Source: Gemmatimonadota bacterium | Lineage (GTDB): Bacteria; Gemmatimonadota; Gemmatimonadetes; Gemmatimonadales; GWC2-71-9 | Length of the DNA: 11,745 nt | Direction: 5' to 3' | Assembly (NCBI GenBank): GCA_022573095.1 | Contig: JACZUR010000044.1 | Span: 1 to 11,745 of the forward strand | Shown here: piece by piece, positions 1 through 7,148 of the stretch | Layout: every line of letters begins with the position of its first letter | Numbering within the stretch: the stretch's first letter is position 1 | Notes under the pieces: model-generated | Told to the model about the DNA's origin: nothing | The model's input: the letters and a program-made list of their open reading frames with translations, nothing else | Database searches by the model: none | Position numbers and translations under genes: made by a program

Positions 1-684
1 AACGTACCCGTAGCGGTGTTTTCATTGGAGATGTCACGGGATCAACTTATCGAGAGGTTTCTGGCGGCGGAGAGCTTCGTGGATTTACACCGCCTGAGGA
101 GCGGCTCATTGCGGGACGAAGACTATCCGAAGATGTCCAGGGCCGCCGGTGTACTTGGTACGGCGCCGATCTGGATCGATGATACACCCGCACTTTCAAC
201 TTTCGAGTTGCGTTCCAAAGCGCGGAGAATGAAGGCTGAGCACGATATCGGTCTCATCATCGTGGACTACCTGCAGCTTATGCGGGAATCAAGTGGTAAT
301 CCCAATCGCAATCGCTACGAAGAAATCAGTCTGATATCACGAAACCTGAAGGCGTTGGCGCGCGAACTTCGCACACCGGTTGTCGCCCTGTCTCAGCTTT
401 CCCGTGCGCCTGAACAACGAGGTGGCGATAAGAGACCGATGCTTTCCGACCTCCGAGATTCTGGCGCGATCGAACAGGATGCTGACCTGGTCATATTTAT
501 CTACCGAGCTGAGATGTACCGCGACCAGAGTGACATGGAAGAAGGTCAGGAGCGCATAGCGGAGCTGATACTCGCCAAACATCGCAACGGCCCGACCGGG
601 ATGATCAAGCTCGTCTTCCACCGGGAGATCACGCGATTCGATAGCCATACGACGAGAACTCCCGAAGGTCCTGAGTTTGACTAA
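1..684 (+). CDS. dnaB: Replicative DNA helicase DnaB, C-terminal part (5' end outside window)
   Basis: Hexameric helicase that unwinds DNA at the replication fork using ATP. The frame is open from base 1 and reads NVPVAVFSLEMS, the conserved segment just after Walker A, so the GTG at 16 is internal and the gene starts upstream of the window. Visible RecA-like core motifs are Walker B (GLIIVDYLQLM, bases 253-285), the sensor segment VVALSQLSR, and the arginine-finger region LSDLRDSGAIEQDADLVIF followed by YR. The tail ILAKHRNGPTG then FHREITRF is the usual DnaB C-terminus, so the 3' end is complete. No intein is visible in this part. ispD follows almost immediately, so the two are probably co-transcribed. 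Family assignment is secure; only the N-terminal domain and Walker A cannot be inspected. Confidence 0.96.
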   Translation, partial: NVPVAVFSLEMSRDQLIERFLAAESFVDLHRLRSGSLRDEDYPKMSRAAGVLGTAPIWIDDTPALSTFELRSKARRMKAEHDIGLIIVDYLQLMRESSGNPNRNRYEEISLISRNLKALARELRTPVVALSQLSRAPEQRGGDKRPMLSDLRDSGAIEQDADLVIFIYRAEMYRDQSDMEEGQERIAELILAKHRNGPTGMIKLVFHREITRFDSHTTRTPEGPEFD

Positions 685-687
685 GCG

Positions 688-1388
688 GTGACCATATAGA
701 CGTTCAGCCTGACGTAGGAGTTCTAATCCCCGCGGCTGGACGCGGTGACCGTGCGCCGTTCCATCAGCCAAAACAATTCGAGTTCATTGGCGGCGTTCCA
801 ATGCTGCTGCGATCCATCCGCCCCTTCACCTCACATCCTCGCGTCAGGCACACGGTAGTTGCGCTTCCGAAACAATTTGCCGAGGAACCTCCCGAGTGGC
901 TGGCGGAGATAGCGGGCCAGCGTCTAACTCTCGTTCCCGGCGGCGAAACGCGCGCCCATTCCGTCGGTGCGGCGTTCGACGCCTTGGAACCACAGTGTAA
1001 GCTTGTGCTCGTGCATGACGCCGCGCGCCCGTTTGTCGGCCGCGACGTGATTGACGCGGTAATCGACCGGGCTGATGGAGGCGTTTGCGCCGTGGCGGCG
1101 GTACCGGTAAGCGACACGATAAAGCGCGTAACGAAGGGGACTCAGCGAGTTGCCGAAACCATCGAACGGTCGGGGTTGTGGCGGGCGCAGACTCCGCAGG
1201 GCATGCCTCGTGAAATGCTACAGCGAGCCTACGAACTGTTGGGTGAAGATGTCGGCCAATACACGGATGAGGCCGCGCTAATAGAGGCAATTGGGGGTGC
1301 AGTGGAGCTGGTTGTGGATGACGCCTCAAACATCAAGCTTACTAATCCGCACGACTTTGAGGTCGCGGGAATGATAATACGCCGGTGA
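688..1388 (+). CDS. ispD: 2-C-methyl-D-erythritol 4-phosphate cytidylyltransferase; start codon not resolvable
   Basis: Third step of the MEP isoprenoid pathway: transfers CMP from CTP to methylerythritol phosphate, in the cytoplasm. In one frame open from 681 the sequence reads VLIPAAGRGDR (bases 720-752), PKQF (768-779), VHDAARPFV (from 1011), PVSDTIKRV, LWRAQTPQG, TDEA and a terminal NIKLTNPHDFEVAG, which are the CTP-binding and catalytic signatures over full length. The first ATG in this frame (801) lies after PAAGxGxR and PKQF and cannot be the true start. Upstream of it the frame holds no ATG, GTG or TTG, only ATA (696) and ATC (726, preceded by GGAG). A GTG at 688, four bases after the dnaB stop, is out of frame by one base, and one extra base near 697-699 would give a normal N-terminus. 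The stop overlaps the next start (GTGA). Function is near certain; the start is not. Confidence 0.9.
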
Positions 1389-2038
1389 GAGTACTGCCGC
1401 TCAAGTCCGCATCGGACTCGCTCGCCGCCGGAGAGATTGTTAAGGAGCATCTCGCAGGGGACGGGTTGATCGCCTATCCCACCGAGACCGTGTACGGTTT
1501 GGGATCCCGCGCTAATGCCGAAGGCCTGAAGCGGCTGGCTGCGCTCAAGGGCCGCCCGCCGAAAAAGCCGTTCTTGCTTCTGGTGAACGGAAGGACGATG
1601 GCCGAAGATTATGGACTTACCTTCAACCCGGCTGCGGTAGCAATGGTGGCGGAGTTTTGGCCTGGTCCTTTGACGTTGGTTCTGAGGGGAGGGGAAGGTA
1701 GGTTACCTGACGGACTGCGCGGCCCCGAAGGTGGGATCGCCGTTCGCTGGACTTCCAACGAAGCCGTAGCTGCTTTGATAACCTTCCTGGGTGAACCGAT
1801 CACTTCAACCTCCGCCAATATACCCGGGGGACCGACTGCTCCCGGCATCGGCGCGATCCACAAGACGTTTCGCGACGCGGTGGACCGAGGTTATTTGCTG
1901 GTGCTCGACGGTGGGGTACTGGGCAACGTACCTCCGTCGACTCTTGTAGATTGTACGACTACGGAACCCAAGCTGATCAGGGAAGGCGCAATTCCAAGAG
2001 CAGAGTTGAGGTCGAGAGTGGGTAGTTACGCCCCGTGA
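1385..2038 (+). CDS. L-threonylcarbamoyladenylate synthase, TsaC/Sua5/YrdC family
   Basis: Makes threonylcarbamoyl-AMP from threonine, bicarbonate and ATP, the first step of the t6A37 modification of ANN-decoding tRNAs. The 217-residue protein is a single YrdC domain: GLIAYPTETVYGLG near the N-terminus, the KGRPPKKPF loop that binds threonine and ATP, FWPGPLTLVLR, GIAVRWTSN, ITSTSANIPGG, and the late STLVD motif. Length fits the short TsaC form, without the extra C-terminal Sua5 domain. GTG at 1385 overlaps the ispD stop as GTGA, supporting coupled translation. It overlaps the following phosphatase in the same way. A TsaC-type gene beside a low-molecular-weight phosphatase recalls the ywlC-ywlE neighbourhood of Bacillus. 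Confidence 0.93.
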   Translation: MRVLPLKSASDSLAAGEIVKEHLAGDGLIAYPTETVYGLGSRANAEGLKRLAALKGRPPKKPFLLLVNGRTMAEDYGLTFNPAAVAMVAEFWPGPLTLVLRGGEGRLPDGLRGPEGGIAVRWTSNEAVAALITFLGEPITSTSANIPGGPTAPGIGAIHKTFRDAVDRGYLLVLDGGVLGNVPPSTLVDCTTTEPKLIREGAIPRAELRSRVGSYAP

Positions 2039-2517
2039 AGACTATTCTTCTTGTTTGTACCGGCAACATCTGTCGCAGCCCGCTTGCGCAGGTGCTGCTG
2101 CAGCGAGACCTGGATGAGGCTCATCCGGGCGAGTTTCGTGTGATCTCAGCTGGGACGGGAGCGTGGGATGGAGCGTCCGCGTCGGAAGGAGCGTATCTAG
2201 TATCCTTGGAAAACAGTCTTGATGTATCAATGCATCGTGCGCAATTGCTTACCCGCGAGTTAACGGCGGAATCCGATCTCATACTGACGATGGCGAGACA
2301 CCACCGTGTGCGCACACTGGAAGTCGGCGGATCGGGCAAGACATTTCTCCTTGGTGAGTATGCAGGCGAGACGGGGCCGGAGGCGGAGGTGGCGGATCCC
2401 TTTGGGGGAGATATAAATGTCTACCGCGAAACATTTGAAGAGTTACGTGATCTGGTTGCGAGAGCGGTGAAACGGCTGACAGCGGAGTTCCATGAATCAG
2501 GTACAGGGGAGCAGTAG
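2035..2517 (+). CDS. Low-molecular-weight protein phosphatase (tyrosine-type P-loop)
   Basis: Cytoplasmic cysteine phosphatase of the LMW-PTP fold, 160 residues, the normal size. The P-loop CX5R is at residues 8-14 (CTGNICR) followed by SPLAQ, and the general acid is Asp121 in the DPFGG motif. The middle holds the family segment DLILTMARHH. In Bacillus YwlE, a protein-arginine phosphatase, the loop residue before the second Cys is Thr (GNTCRS). Here it is Ile12, as in classical tyrosine phosphatases, which argues for phosphotyrosine activity, though the position beside a TsaC/Sua5 gene resembles ywlE. GTG at 2035 overlaps the previous stop as GTGA, and the 3' end overlaps aroE by 26 bases. 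The substrate cannot be told from sequence; no kinase or capsule gene is nearby. Confidence 0.9.
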   Translation: MKTILLVCTGNICRSPLAQVLLQRDLDEAHPGEFRVISAGTGAWDGASASEGAYLVSLENSLDVSMHRAQLLTRELTAESDLILTMARHHRVRTLEVGGSGKTFLLGEYAGETGPEAEVADPFGGDINVYRETFEELRDLVARAVKRLTAEFHESGTGEQ

Positions 2518-3304
2518 GGTACTCGCCATCATCGGCGACCCCGTGGAGCACTCGCTATCGCCGGTTATGCACAACGCCGCTATCACGGCGTTGGGGTTCG
2601 ACGCCGTCTATGTCGCTCTCAAGACCCCTGCGGCGGCGCTCCACCATGTACTAAGCGCGTGCGAAGCCGTCGGGATCGCTGGTAACATCACGATCCCCCA
2701 CAAGCTTGCGATAACCAACCTGTTGATCCGGATAACCTCGCTTGCCAAGGAGCTGGGTTGTGTAAATACAGTCTGGCAGGAGGATGGGCGGTTAGTGGGC
2801 GACAACACTGATGTGGGAGGCGTGGGTGATGTTGCGAAGGAGTTGCGGTGCGATGGTCCGTGGCTGGTTGCGGGAACGGGAGGCGCTGCGCGGTCGGTTG
2901 TGGCGGCCGCGAGGGACGAAGGGGTGCCCGTGCTGATAACTTCGCGCAGCACGAAAAAGGCGTTGGATCTCGCCGCTTGGGGGAAAGAACTCGGCGCCGA
3001 CGCACGTGCAGATGACGGGACGCCCGTACGTACCGCCATAAACGCCACGCCGCTGGGGATGAACGATGGGGAACCACTTCCGATTACGACCGAGCGCCTC
3101 AAAGACTGCCGCCATGCCATAGATCTGGTCTATCACAAGGGCAACACAGATTGGGTCAACCAGTGCAGCAAAATGGGTATTACAGCGGTTGACGGCCGTG
3201 CATTATTGGTGGCGCAGGGAGTTCGTTCGTTTGAGCGCTTCTTTCCGGGCGCCAAGGCTCCCCGAGAGATCATGAAGGCCGCCGTGGAACTGCATCTGAT
3301 GTGA
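2492..3304 (+). CDS. aroE: Shikimate dehydrogenase (NADP+)
   Basis: Reduces 3-dehydroshikimate to shikimate in aromatic amino-acid synthesis. The 270-residue protein has the full set of AroE motifs: HSLSPVMHN (residues 20-28, substrate Ser contacts), NITIPHK with catalytic Lys71, CVNTV with Asn92, DNTDVGG with catalytic Asp107, the Rossmann loop GTGGAARSV (128-136), SRST (151-154) at the NADP phosphate-binding position, NATPLGM, and DGRALLVAQG near the end. The ATG at 2492 is preceded by GGAG at 2484-2487 and lies inside the phosphatase gene. No other usable start precedes the GDPVEHSLSP motif. The stop overlaps the next start as GTGA. Nothing abnormal is seen. Confidence 0.95.
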   Translation: MNQVQGSSRVLAIIGDPVEHSLSPVMHNAAITALGFDAVYVALKTPAAALHHVLSACEAVGIAGNITIPHKLAITNLLIRITSLAKELGCVNTVWQEDGRLVGDNTDVGGVGDVAKELRCDGPWLVAGTGGAARSVVAAARDEGVPVLITSRSTKKALDLAAWGKELGADARADDGTPVRTAINATPLGMNDGEPLPITTERLKDCRHAIDLVYHKGNTDWVNQCSKMGITAVDGRALLVAQGVRSFERFFPGAKAPREIMKAAVELHLM

Positions 3305-4029
3305 CCGGTGAATTACTTAGATCCCTAGAACGCCTACTCCTTCCAAACTCCTGTCTGGTCTGCGAGCGCTTAGTCGAACGTGACAGACCGGACGACCTGC
3401 TGTGTGCCGTATGCCGGTGGCGATTCAGGCGCGTCGGAGTCGGCTGCGAACGGTGCGCACATCCTCTTCCGCCGGTCGGGCCGTGCCGCTTTTGCAGTGA
3501 CTGGCCCGCTGCTCTGGGACGGACCCGGAGTGCCGTATGGCTTACCAACGAAGCGAGGGTAACCGTACATGCGCTCAAGTATGACGGTTACACGCGTGCG
3601 GCGGAGATCATGGCGGAGGCGGTGGCGAGTCACGTACTGCACCCCGAAGTCGACATACTGGTACCGGTCCCTCTGGGGCGTAGACGGCTACGCTCGAGAG
3701 GGTATAACCAAGCGGCGGCGCTGTGCCGCGCGCTGTCGCGGGCCTGGGGGATACCGATGCGAGACGGAGTGCTCGAGCGAACTCGCGAGACGAGATCGCA
3801 GACTGAGCTGACCCCGGAGGAACGCTCGGAAAATGTGCGCGCCGCCTTCCAGGCCAAACCGCCGGACGAATCTTCAGGGAAGAGGGCTGCGATCGTTGAC
3901 GATGTGCTTACCACCGGGGCCACCCTTTGTGCTATTGCCGAAACTATGGCAGGTACTGGATGGATCGAAGTAAATGCGATAACATTCGCGCGCGCGCAAA
4001 CGTACGAGTCTAAGGTGCTGCTCGGGTGA
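3301..4029 (+). CDS. ComF family amidophosphoribosyltransferase-like protein with double zinc finger
   Basis: The 242-residue protein has an N-terminal zinc-finger part with four Cys pairs (Cys18/21, 35/38, 49/52, 62/65), enough for two zinc sites. A phosphoribosyltransferase domain follows: ALKYDGYTRAAE, then VPVPLGRRRLRSRGYNQA, then the PRPP loop AAIVDDVLTTGAT at residues 196-208. This is the ComF/GntX architecture. In naturally competent bacteria ComF is a cytoplasmic helper of transformation, but the family also occurs widely outside competence, so the role here is uncertain. A ComEC-like nuclease domain lies at the far end of the window but is not in the same transcription unit. GTG at 3301 overlaps the aroE stop as GTGA. 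It is the last gene of the 5' overlapping run. Confidence 0.88.
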   Translation: MTGELLRSLERLLLPNSCLVCERLVERDRPDDLLCAVCRWRFRRVGVGCERCAHPLPPVGPCRFCSDWPAALGRTRSAVWLTNEARVTVHALKYDGYTRAAEIMAEAVASHVLHPEVDILVPVPLGRRRLRSRGYNQAAALCRALSRAWGIPMRDGVLERTRETRSQTELTPEERSENVRAAFQAKPPDESSGKRAAIVDDVLTTGATLCAIAETMAGTGWIEVNAITFARAQTYESKVLLG

Positions 4030-4091
4030 ACGGTGTGTGGAGGGGGGGGTCATAACACGAAGCTAAGTGCAATGAGACAATCGAGGTGGAA
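4030..4091 (+). other. Short gap before gap, with a G8 run
   Basis: This 62-base spacer separates the dnaB-to-comF run from the glycolytic genes. It contains eight consecutive G's at 4042-4049. I see no convincing -35/-10 pair and no hairpin terminator here, so gap may be read through from upstream or use an unrecognised promoter. Confidence 0.4.
4084..4088 (+). promoter_or_regulatory. Ribosome binding site that decides the gap start
   Basis: GAGGT at 4084-4088 lies a few bases before ATG 4092, the ideal place for a Shine-Dalgarno element. The in-frame GTG at 4086 falls inside this element and is therefore not the start. Confidence 0.7.
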
Positions 4092-5099
4092 ATGTCGGTA
4101 AGGGTTGGAATCAACGGGTTTGGCAGAATTGGGCGGAACGTTTACAGAGCGATCGTCAAGCGAGGCGTCGATATCGACGTCGTAGCCGTTAACGACATCA
4201 CCGATTCCGACATGCTGGCGCATCTTCTCAAGTACGACTCCGTACATGGTAGGTTTGACGGGGAAGTCGAGGCATCAGGGGATGGCCTGCGTGTGAACGG
4301 CAAGGATATAAAAGTGCTGAGTGAGCGGGATCCGGCGAGCCTTCCCTGGGGAGACCTGGGAGTGGACATTGTGCTGGAATCGACCGGCTTATTTACGAAG
4401 CGAGAGGCCGCAGCTAAACATATCGAGGCCGGTGCGAAGAAGGTGGTGATCAGCGCTCCCGGCAAAGGTGCCGACATGACCGTTGTTATGGGGGTCAACC
4501 ACCAAGACTTCGATCCCTCCAAGCACGATGTCATTTCGAACGCCTCTTGCACGACTAACTGTCTCGTGCCTGTGGTTAGGGTGATCCTCGACAACTTCGG
4601 TTTCGTCAGCGGTTTCATGACGACCGTGCACGCGTATACCAACGATCAGCGAATATTAGATCTACCGCACTCGGACAAGCGACGCGCCCGCGCCGCAGCG
4701 CTAAACATCATTCCTACGTCCACGGGCGCCGCCCGGGCCACGGGCCTCGTGATACCGGAAGTGGAAGGGAAGATCGACGGTATGGCGCTACGGGTTCCTA
4801 CTGCCGACGTATCGATTGTCGACCTCACCTGTACGGTTGAGAAGGCGACCTCGATCGAAGCTGTCAATCAGGCGTTCAGAGACGCGGCCGCCGGTGAGCT
4901 CAACGGGATCCTTGCAGCGACCGACGAACCACTGGTCTCCAGTGACTATATCGGTGATGATAGGTCGAGCATCGTCGACCTCCTGTCGACCAACGTGATA
5001 GCTGGAAATCTGGTTCACGTTTCGTCATGGTACGATAACGAAATGGGCTATTCCAACCGCTGCGTAGACGTGATGTTTTTCATAGGCGAAAAGATCTAG
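4092..5099 (+). CDS. gap: Glyceraldehyde-3-phosphate dehydrogenase, type I
   Basis: Oxidises and phosphorylates glyceraldehyde-3-phosphate to 1,3-bisphosphoglycerate, in glycolysis or gluconeogenesis. The protein is 335 residues from ATG 4092, the usual length. The N-terminal Rossmann motif is VGINGFGRIGRN. Asp35 in VNDITD sits where an acidic residue favours NAD+ over NADP+. The catalytic Cys153 is in SNASCTTNCL. Further on come TVHAYTNDQ, a phosphate-binding NIIPTSTGAA and the C-terminal SWYDNEMGYSNR. All key residues are present. The ATG is chosen over GTG 4086 because the latter lies in the ribosome binding site and ATG gives the usual short MSVRVGINGFG start. The stop overlaps the GTG of pgk by one base (TAGTG). 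First gene of the gap-pgk-tpiA module. Confidence 0.97.
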   Translation: MSVRVGINGFGRIGRNVYRAIVKRGVDIDVVAVNDITDSDMLAHLLKYDSVHGRFDGEVEASGDGLRVNGKDIKVLSERDPASLPWGDLGVDIVLESTGLFTKREAAAKHIEAGAKKVVISAPGKGADMTVVMGVNHQDFDPSKHDVISNASCTTNCLVPVVRVILDNFGFVSGFMTTVHAYTNDQRILDLPHSDKRRARAAALNIIPTSTGAARATGLVIPEVEGKIDGMALRVPTADVSIVDLTCTVEKATSIEAVNQAFRDAAAGELNGILAATDEPLVSSDYIGDDRSSIVDLLSTNVIAGNLVHVSSWYDNEMGYSNRCVDVMFFIGEKI

Positions 5100-6346
5100 T
5101 GAAACGGACCCTCGAGTCGCTCGAGGGAAGGCAACTCGAGGGGATGCGCGCTCTCGTTAGAACAGATTTCAATGTCCCTCTAACAGACAGCGCGATAACG
5201 GACGCCAGCCGGATAACCGCTTCTCTTCCAACGATAAGGTGGTTGAGGGAGCAGGGCTGCCGAGTGGTTCTGATGTCTCACTTGGGCCGGCCCAAGGGGA
5301 AGGTCACCCCTCAATTCTCGCTCAGGCCGATAGCTTCTGAACTGGAACTCCAGCTGGGAATACCGGTCTCTTTCCTGGAGCGGCCAGGCGATCCCGAAAC
5401 CGTGCGAGCCACAAAAACTATGAAACGGGGTGAAGTCGCGCTGCTGGAGAACACCCGGTTCGTGGATGGGGAGGAAAGCAATGCCAAAGAGACCGCTGCG
5501 TTGTTTGCGAGCCTCGGAGATTTCTACGTTAACGACGCATTTGGCACGGCGCACCGAGCGCACGCCTCCACGGAGGGCGTCGCGCACCTGCTCAAGCCGG
5601 CGGTCGCTGGTTTCCTCCTCTTGCGGGAACTACAGTACCTGGGCACTGCGCTCGAAGAGCCCGAGCGACCCTTTGTCGCTGTGCTCGGCGGAGCCAAGAT
5701 CTCGGGAAAGATCGACGTTATCGAAGCGCTGCTTCCCAAGGTCGACCGTATCCTCATCGGCGGGGCGATGGCGTGCACCTTCTTTCGAGCGCTGGGCCTC
5801 GAGGTCGGCGAGTCGCTAGTCGAAGAAGATCGGATCGATATGGCTGTGGACCTCATGGAACGCGCTGGGGAGAAGATCGTTTTGCCGGTGGGTGGCGTTG
5901 TGGGGTGGGGCGGGGAACGGGGAGGGGGGAGCGGTGGCCCTGGTGAGAAGAAGGTGCAACGGGAGGGGAAGGGGGGTGGAGATGAACCAGTAGAGGTACC
6001 GCGCTATGAGATTCCCAGAGATTCAGCTATTCTCGACATCGATCACCTTACCAGAGAAAAGTTCGGCGCAATCATCGAACATGCCAAGACTGTACTCTGG
6101 AACGGTCCCATGGGAGTGTTCGAGAGACCACCGTATGATGCCGGGACGATCGCAATTGCCGAGGCCGTCGCGAGGGCTACCGCGCTGGGGGCGACCACGA
6201 TCGTGGCGGGTGGGGATTCGGCTGCCGCGATTGCCCACGCAGGGCTTACGGATGAGGTTAGTCATGTATCCACCGGCGGTGGTGCGGCTCTGGAGTTTCT
6301 CAAGAAGGGAGATCTGCCCGCTGTGGCAGCGCTAGACGACGTATGA
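5099..6346 (+). CDS. pgk: Phosphoglycerate kinase with an unusual Gly-rich insertion
   Basis: Transfers the acyl phosphate of 1,3-bisphosphoglycerate to ADP. It has 415 residues, against about 390-400 for typical bacterial Pgk. N-domain motifs are intact: VRTDFNVPL (20-28), SHLGRPKG (60-67), LLENTRF (115-121), NDAFGTAHRAHAS (145-157). C-domain motifs LGGAKISGKID (196-206), LWNGPMGVFE (333-342), GGDSAAA and VSHVSTGGGAALEF are also present. The odd part is residues about 265-297: a Gly/Arg/Lys/Glu-rich stretch replaces the usual loop after LPVD and is roughly 20 residues longer. It starts with Gly where Asp is usual. Just after it the nucleotide-site motif LDIGP reads LDIDH (residues 312-316). 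The GTG start at 5099 is supported by the family-typical lead-in and overlap with gap. The stop overlaps tpiA (ATGA). Probably functional, but the altered region deserves checking. Confidence 0.93.
   Translation: MKRTLESLEGRQLEGMRALVRTDFNVPLTDSAITDASRITASLPTIRWLREQGCRVVLMSHLGRPKGKVTPQFSLRPIASELELQLGIPVSFLERPGDPETVRATKTMKRGEVALLENTRFVDGEESNAKETAALFASLGDFYVNDAFGTAHRAHASTEGVAHLLKPAVAGFLLLRELQYLGTALEEPERPFVAVLGGAKISGKIDVIEALLPKVDRILIGGAMACTFFRALGLEVGESLVEEDRIDMAVDLMERAGEKIVLPVGGVVGWGGERGGGSGGPGEKKVQREGKGGGDEPVEVPRYEIPRDSAILDIDHLTREKFGAIIEHAKTVLWNGPMGVFERPPYDAGTIAIAEAVARATALGATTIVAGGDSAAAIAHAGLTDEVSHVSTGGGAALEFLKKGDLPAVAALDDV
5902..5929 (+). other. G-quadruplex-forming motif inside pgk
   Basis: Five G-tracts of at least four (5902-5905, 5907-5910, 5912-5915, 5919-5922, 5924-5929) are separated by loops of one to three bases on the coding strand. 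This meets the standard G3+N1-7 rule with a wide margin. A second G-rich cluster follows at 5961-5979. Because it lies on the sense strand, the mRNA could fold as well. It encodes the anomalous Gly-rich insertion. Confidence 0.7.
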
Positions 6347-7095
6347 GCAAGCTGATCTTCGCCGGCAACTGGAAGATGAATATGGGCCCAGCCGCGGCGC
6401 GTGACTTTCTCAAGGTGTTCCTGCAGCGGTACAAGAAAGAGAGCGGCGTCGAAGTGTGGATCTTTCCGCCCGCCTCCTCGATCGAAGCAGTGGCTCGCGA
6501 GGTGAGAGACAGACCTGAAATCGTGGTGGGTGCGCAGCACGTCTACTGGGAAGAAAGCGGCGCTTTTACGGGAGAGACGAGTATCCCGATAATAGTGGAT
6601 GCAGGAGCGCGGGCAGCTCTGGTAGGTCACTCGGAGCGGCGACACATCTTCGGTGAGACCGTAGAGGACACTGGGCGCAGAGCCCGAGCGCTGCTGGATG
6701 CCGGCCTCACGCCGGTCTTCTGTGTAGGGGAAAAACTAGAACAGCGCGAGGCAGGCCATACCGAGGCGGTCGTGGTCGCCCAGCTGGGCGGGCTGGATGG
6801 TTTGAATGCCAGCCAGCTATCGAAAATCGTCTTCGCTTACGAGCCTGTCTGGGCGATAGGTACCGGGAAAAATGCGACCCCAGCCGACGCAGCCCAGGTG
6901 CACGCTGCGATTCACAATTGGATGGCCGGACGTGGAGTTGCTAGGCGCGATGTGACAGTGCTCTACGGGGGCAGCGTCAAGCCCGAGAACGTGGTGAGCC
7001 TGATTTCGGAGCCGACTATCGATGGGGTGCTGGTTGGGGGCGCATCGCTGGAGGCAGCGGGATGGGCCGAGATCGTCGCAGCGAGACCGAATTGA
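6343..7095 (+). CDS. tpiA: Triosephosphate isomerase
   Basis: Interconverts dihydroxyacetone phosphate and glyceraldehyde-3-phosphate. The 250-residue TIM barrel has every catalytic element: AGNWKMN with Lys11, VGHSERR with His96, AYEPVWAIGTG with Glu167 and the mobile loop 6 that follows, and the phosphate-binding YGGSVKPEN and GVLVGGASL near the C-terminus. Length matches the family. ATG 6343 overlaps the pgk stop as ATGA, so translation is probably coupled. Its own stop codon lies within the -35 box proposed for secG. With gap and pgk it completes the central triose steps of glycolysis. Nothing abnormal is seen. Confidence 0.97.
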   Translation: MSKLIFAGNWKMNMGPAAARDFLKVFLQRYKKESGVEVWIFPPASSIEAVAREVRDRPEIVVGAQHVYWEESGAFTGETSIPIIVDAGARAALVGHSERRHIFGETVEDTGRRARALLDAGLTPVFCVGEKLEQREAGHTEAVVVAQLGGLDGLNASQLSKIVFAYEPVWAIGTGKNATPADAAQVHAAIHNWMAGRGVARRDVTVLYGGSVKPENVVSLISEPTIDGVLVGGASLEAAGWAEIVAARPN

Positions 7096-7120
7096 CTCTC
7101 GCAAGCGTCCTCGGTATGAT
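7092..7120 (+). promoter_or_regulatory. Sigma70-like promoter for secG
   Basis: TTGACT (7092-7097), a 17-base spacer and TATGAT (7115-7120) match the housekeeping consensus at 5/6 and 5/6 with ideal spacing. The -35 box overlaps the tpiA stop codon. A start of transcription near 7127 would leave a leader of about 20 bases before the secG ATG at 7149. Confidence 0.65.
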
Positions 7121-7148
7121 TCGCCGCCATTGATCCGAAGAACCTAGA

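Noticed and set aside
681..800. DnaB-IspD fusion by ribosomal frameshift at the dnaB stop
   Set aside because: The ispD frame overlaps the end of dnaB by only four bases and no slippery heptamer or downstream pseudoknot was seen. A lost base near 697-699 is simpler.
801..803. ATG 801 as the start of ispD
   Set aside because: It lies downstream of PAAGRGDR and PKQF, which are encoded in the same frame and are essential for the enzyme.
4086..4088. GTG 4086 as the start of gap
   Set aside because: It is part of the ribosome binding site for ATG 4092, which gives the usual N-terminus.
5111..5140. Three CTCGAG copies at the start of pgk
   Set aside because: They simply encode repeated Leu-Glu in the normal Pgk lead-in and are not spaced regularly, so a functional repeat is not supported.
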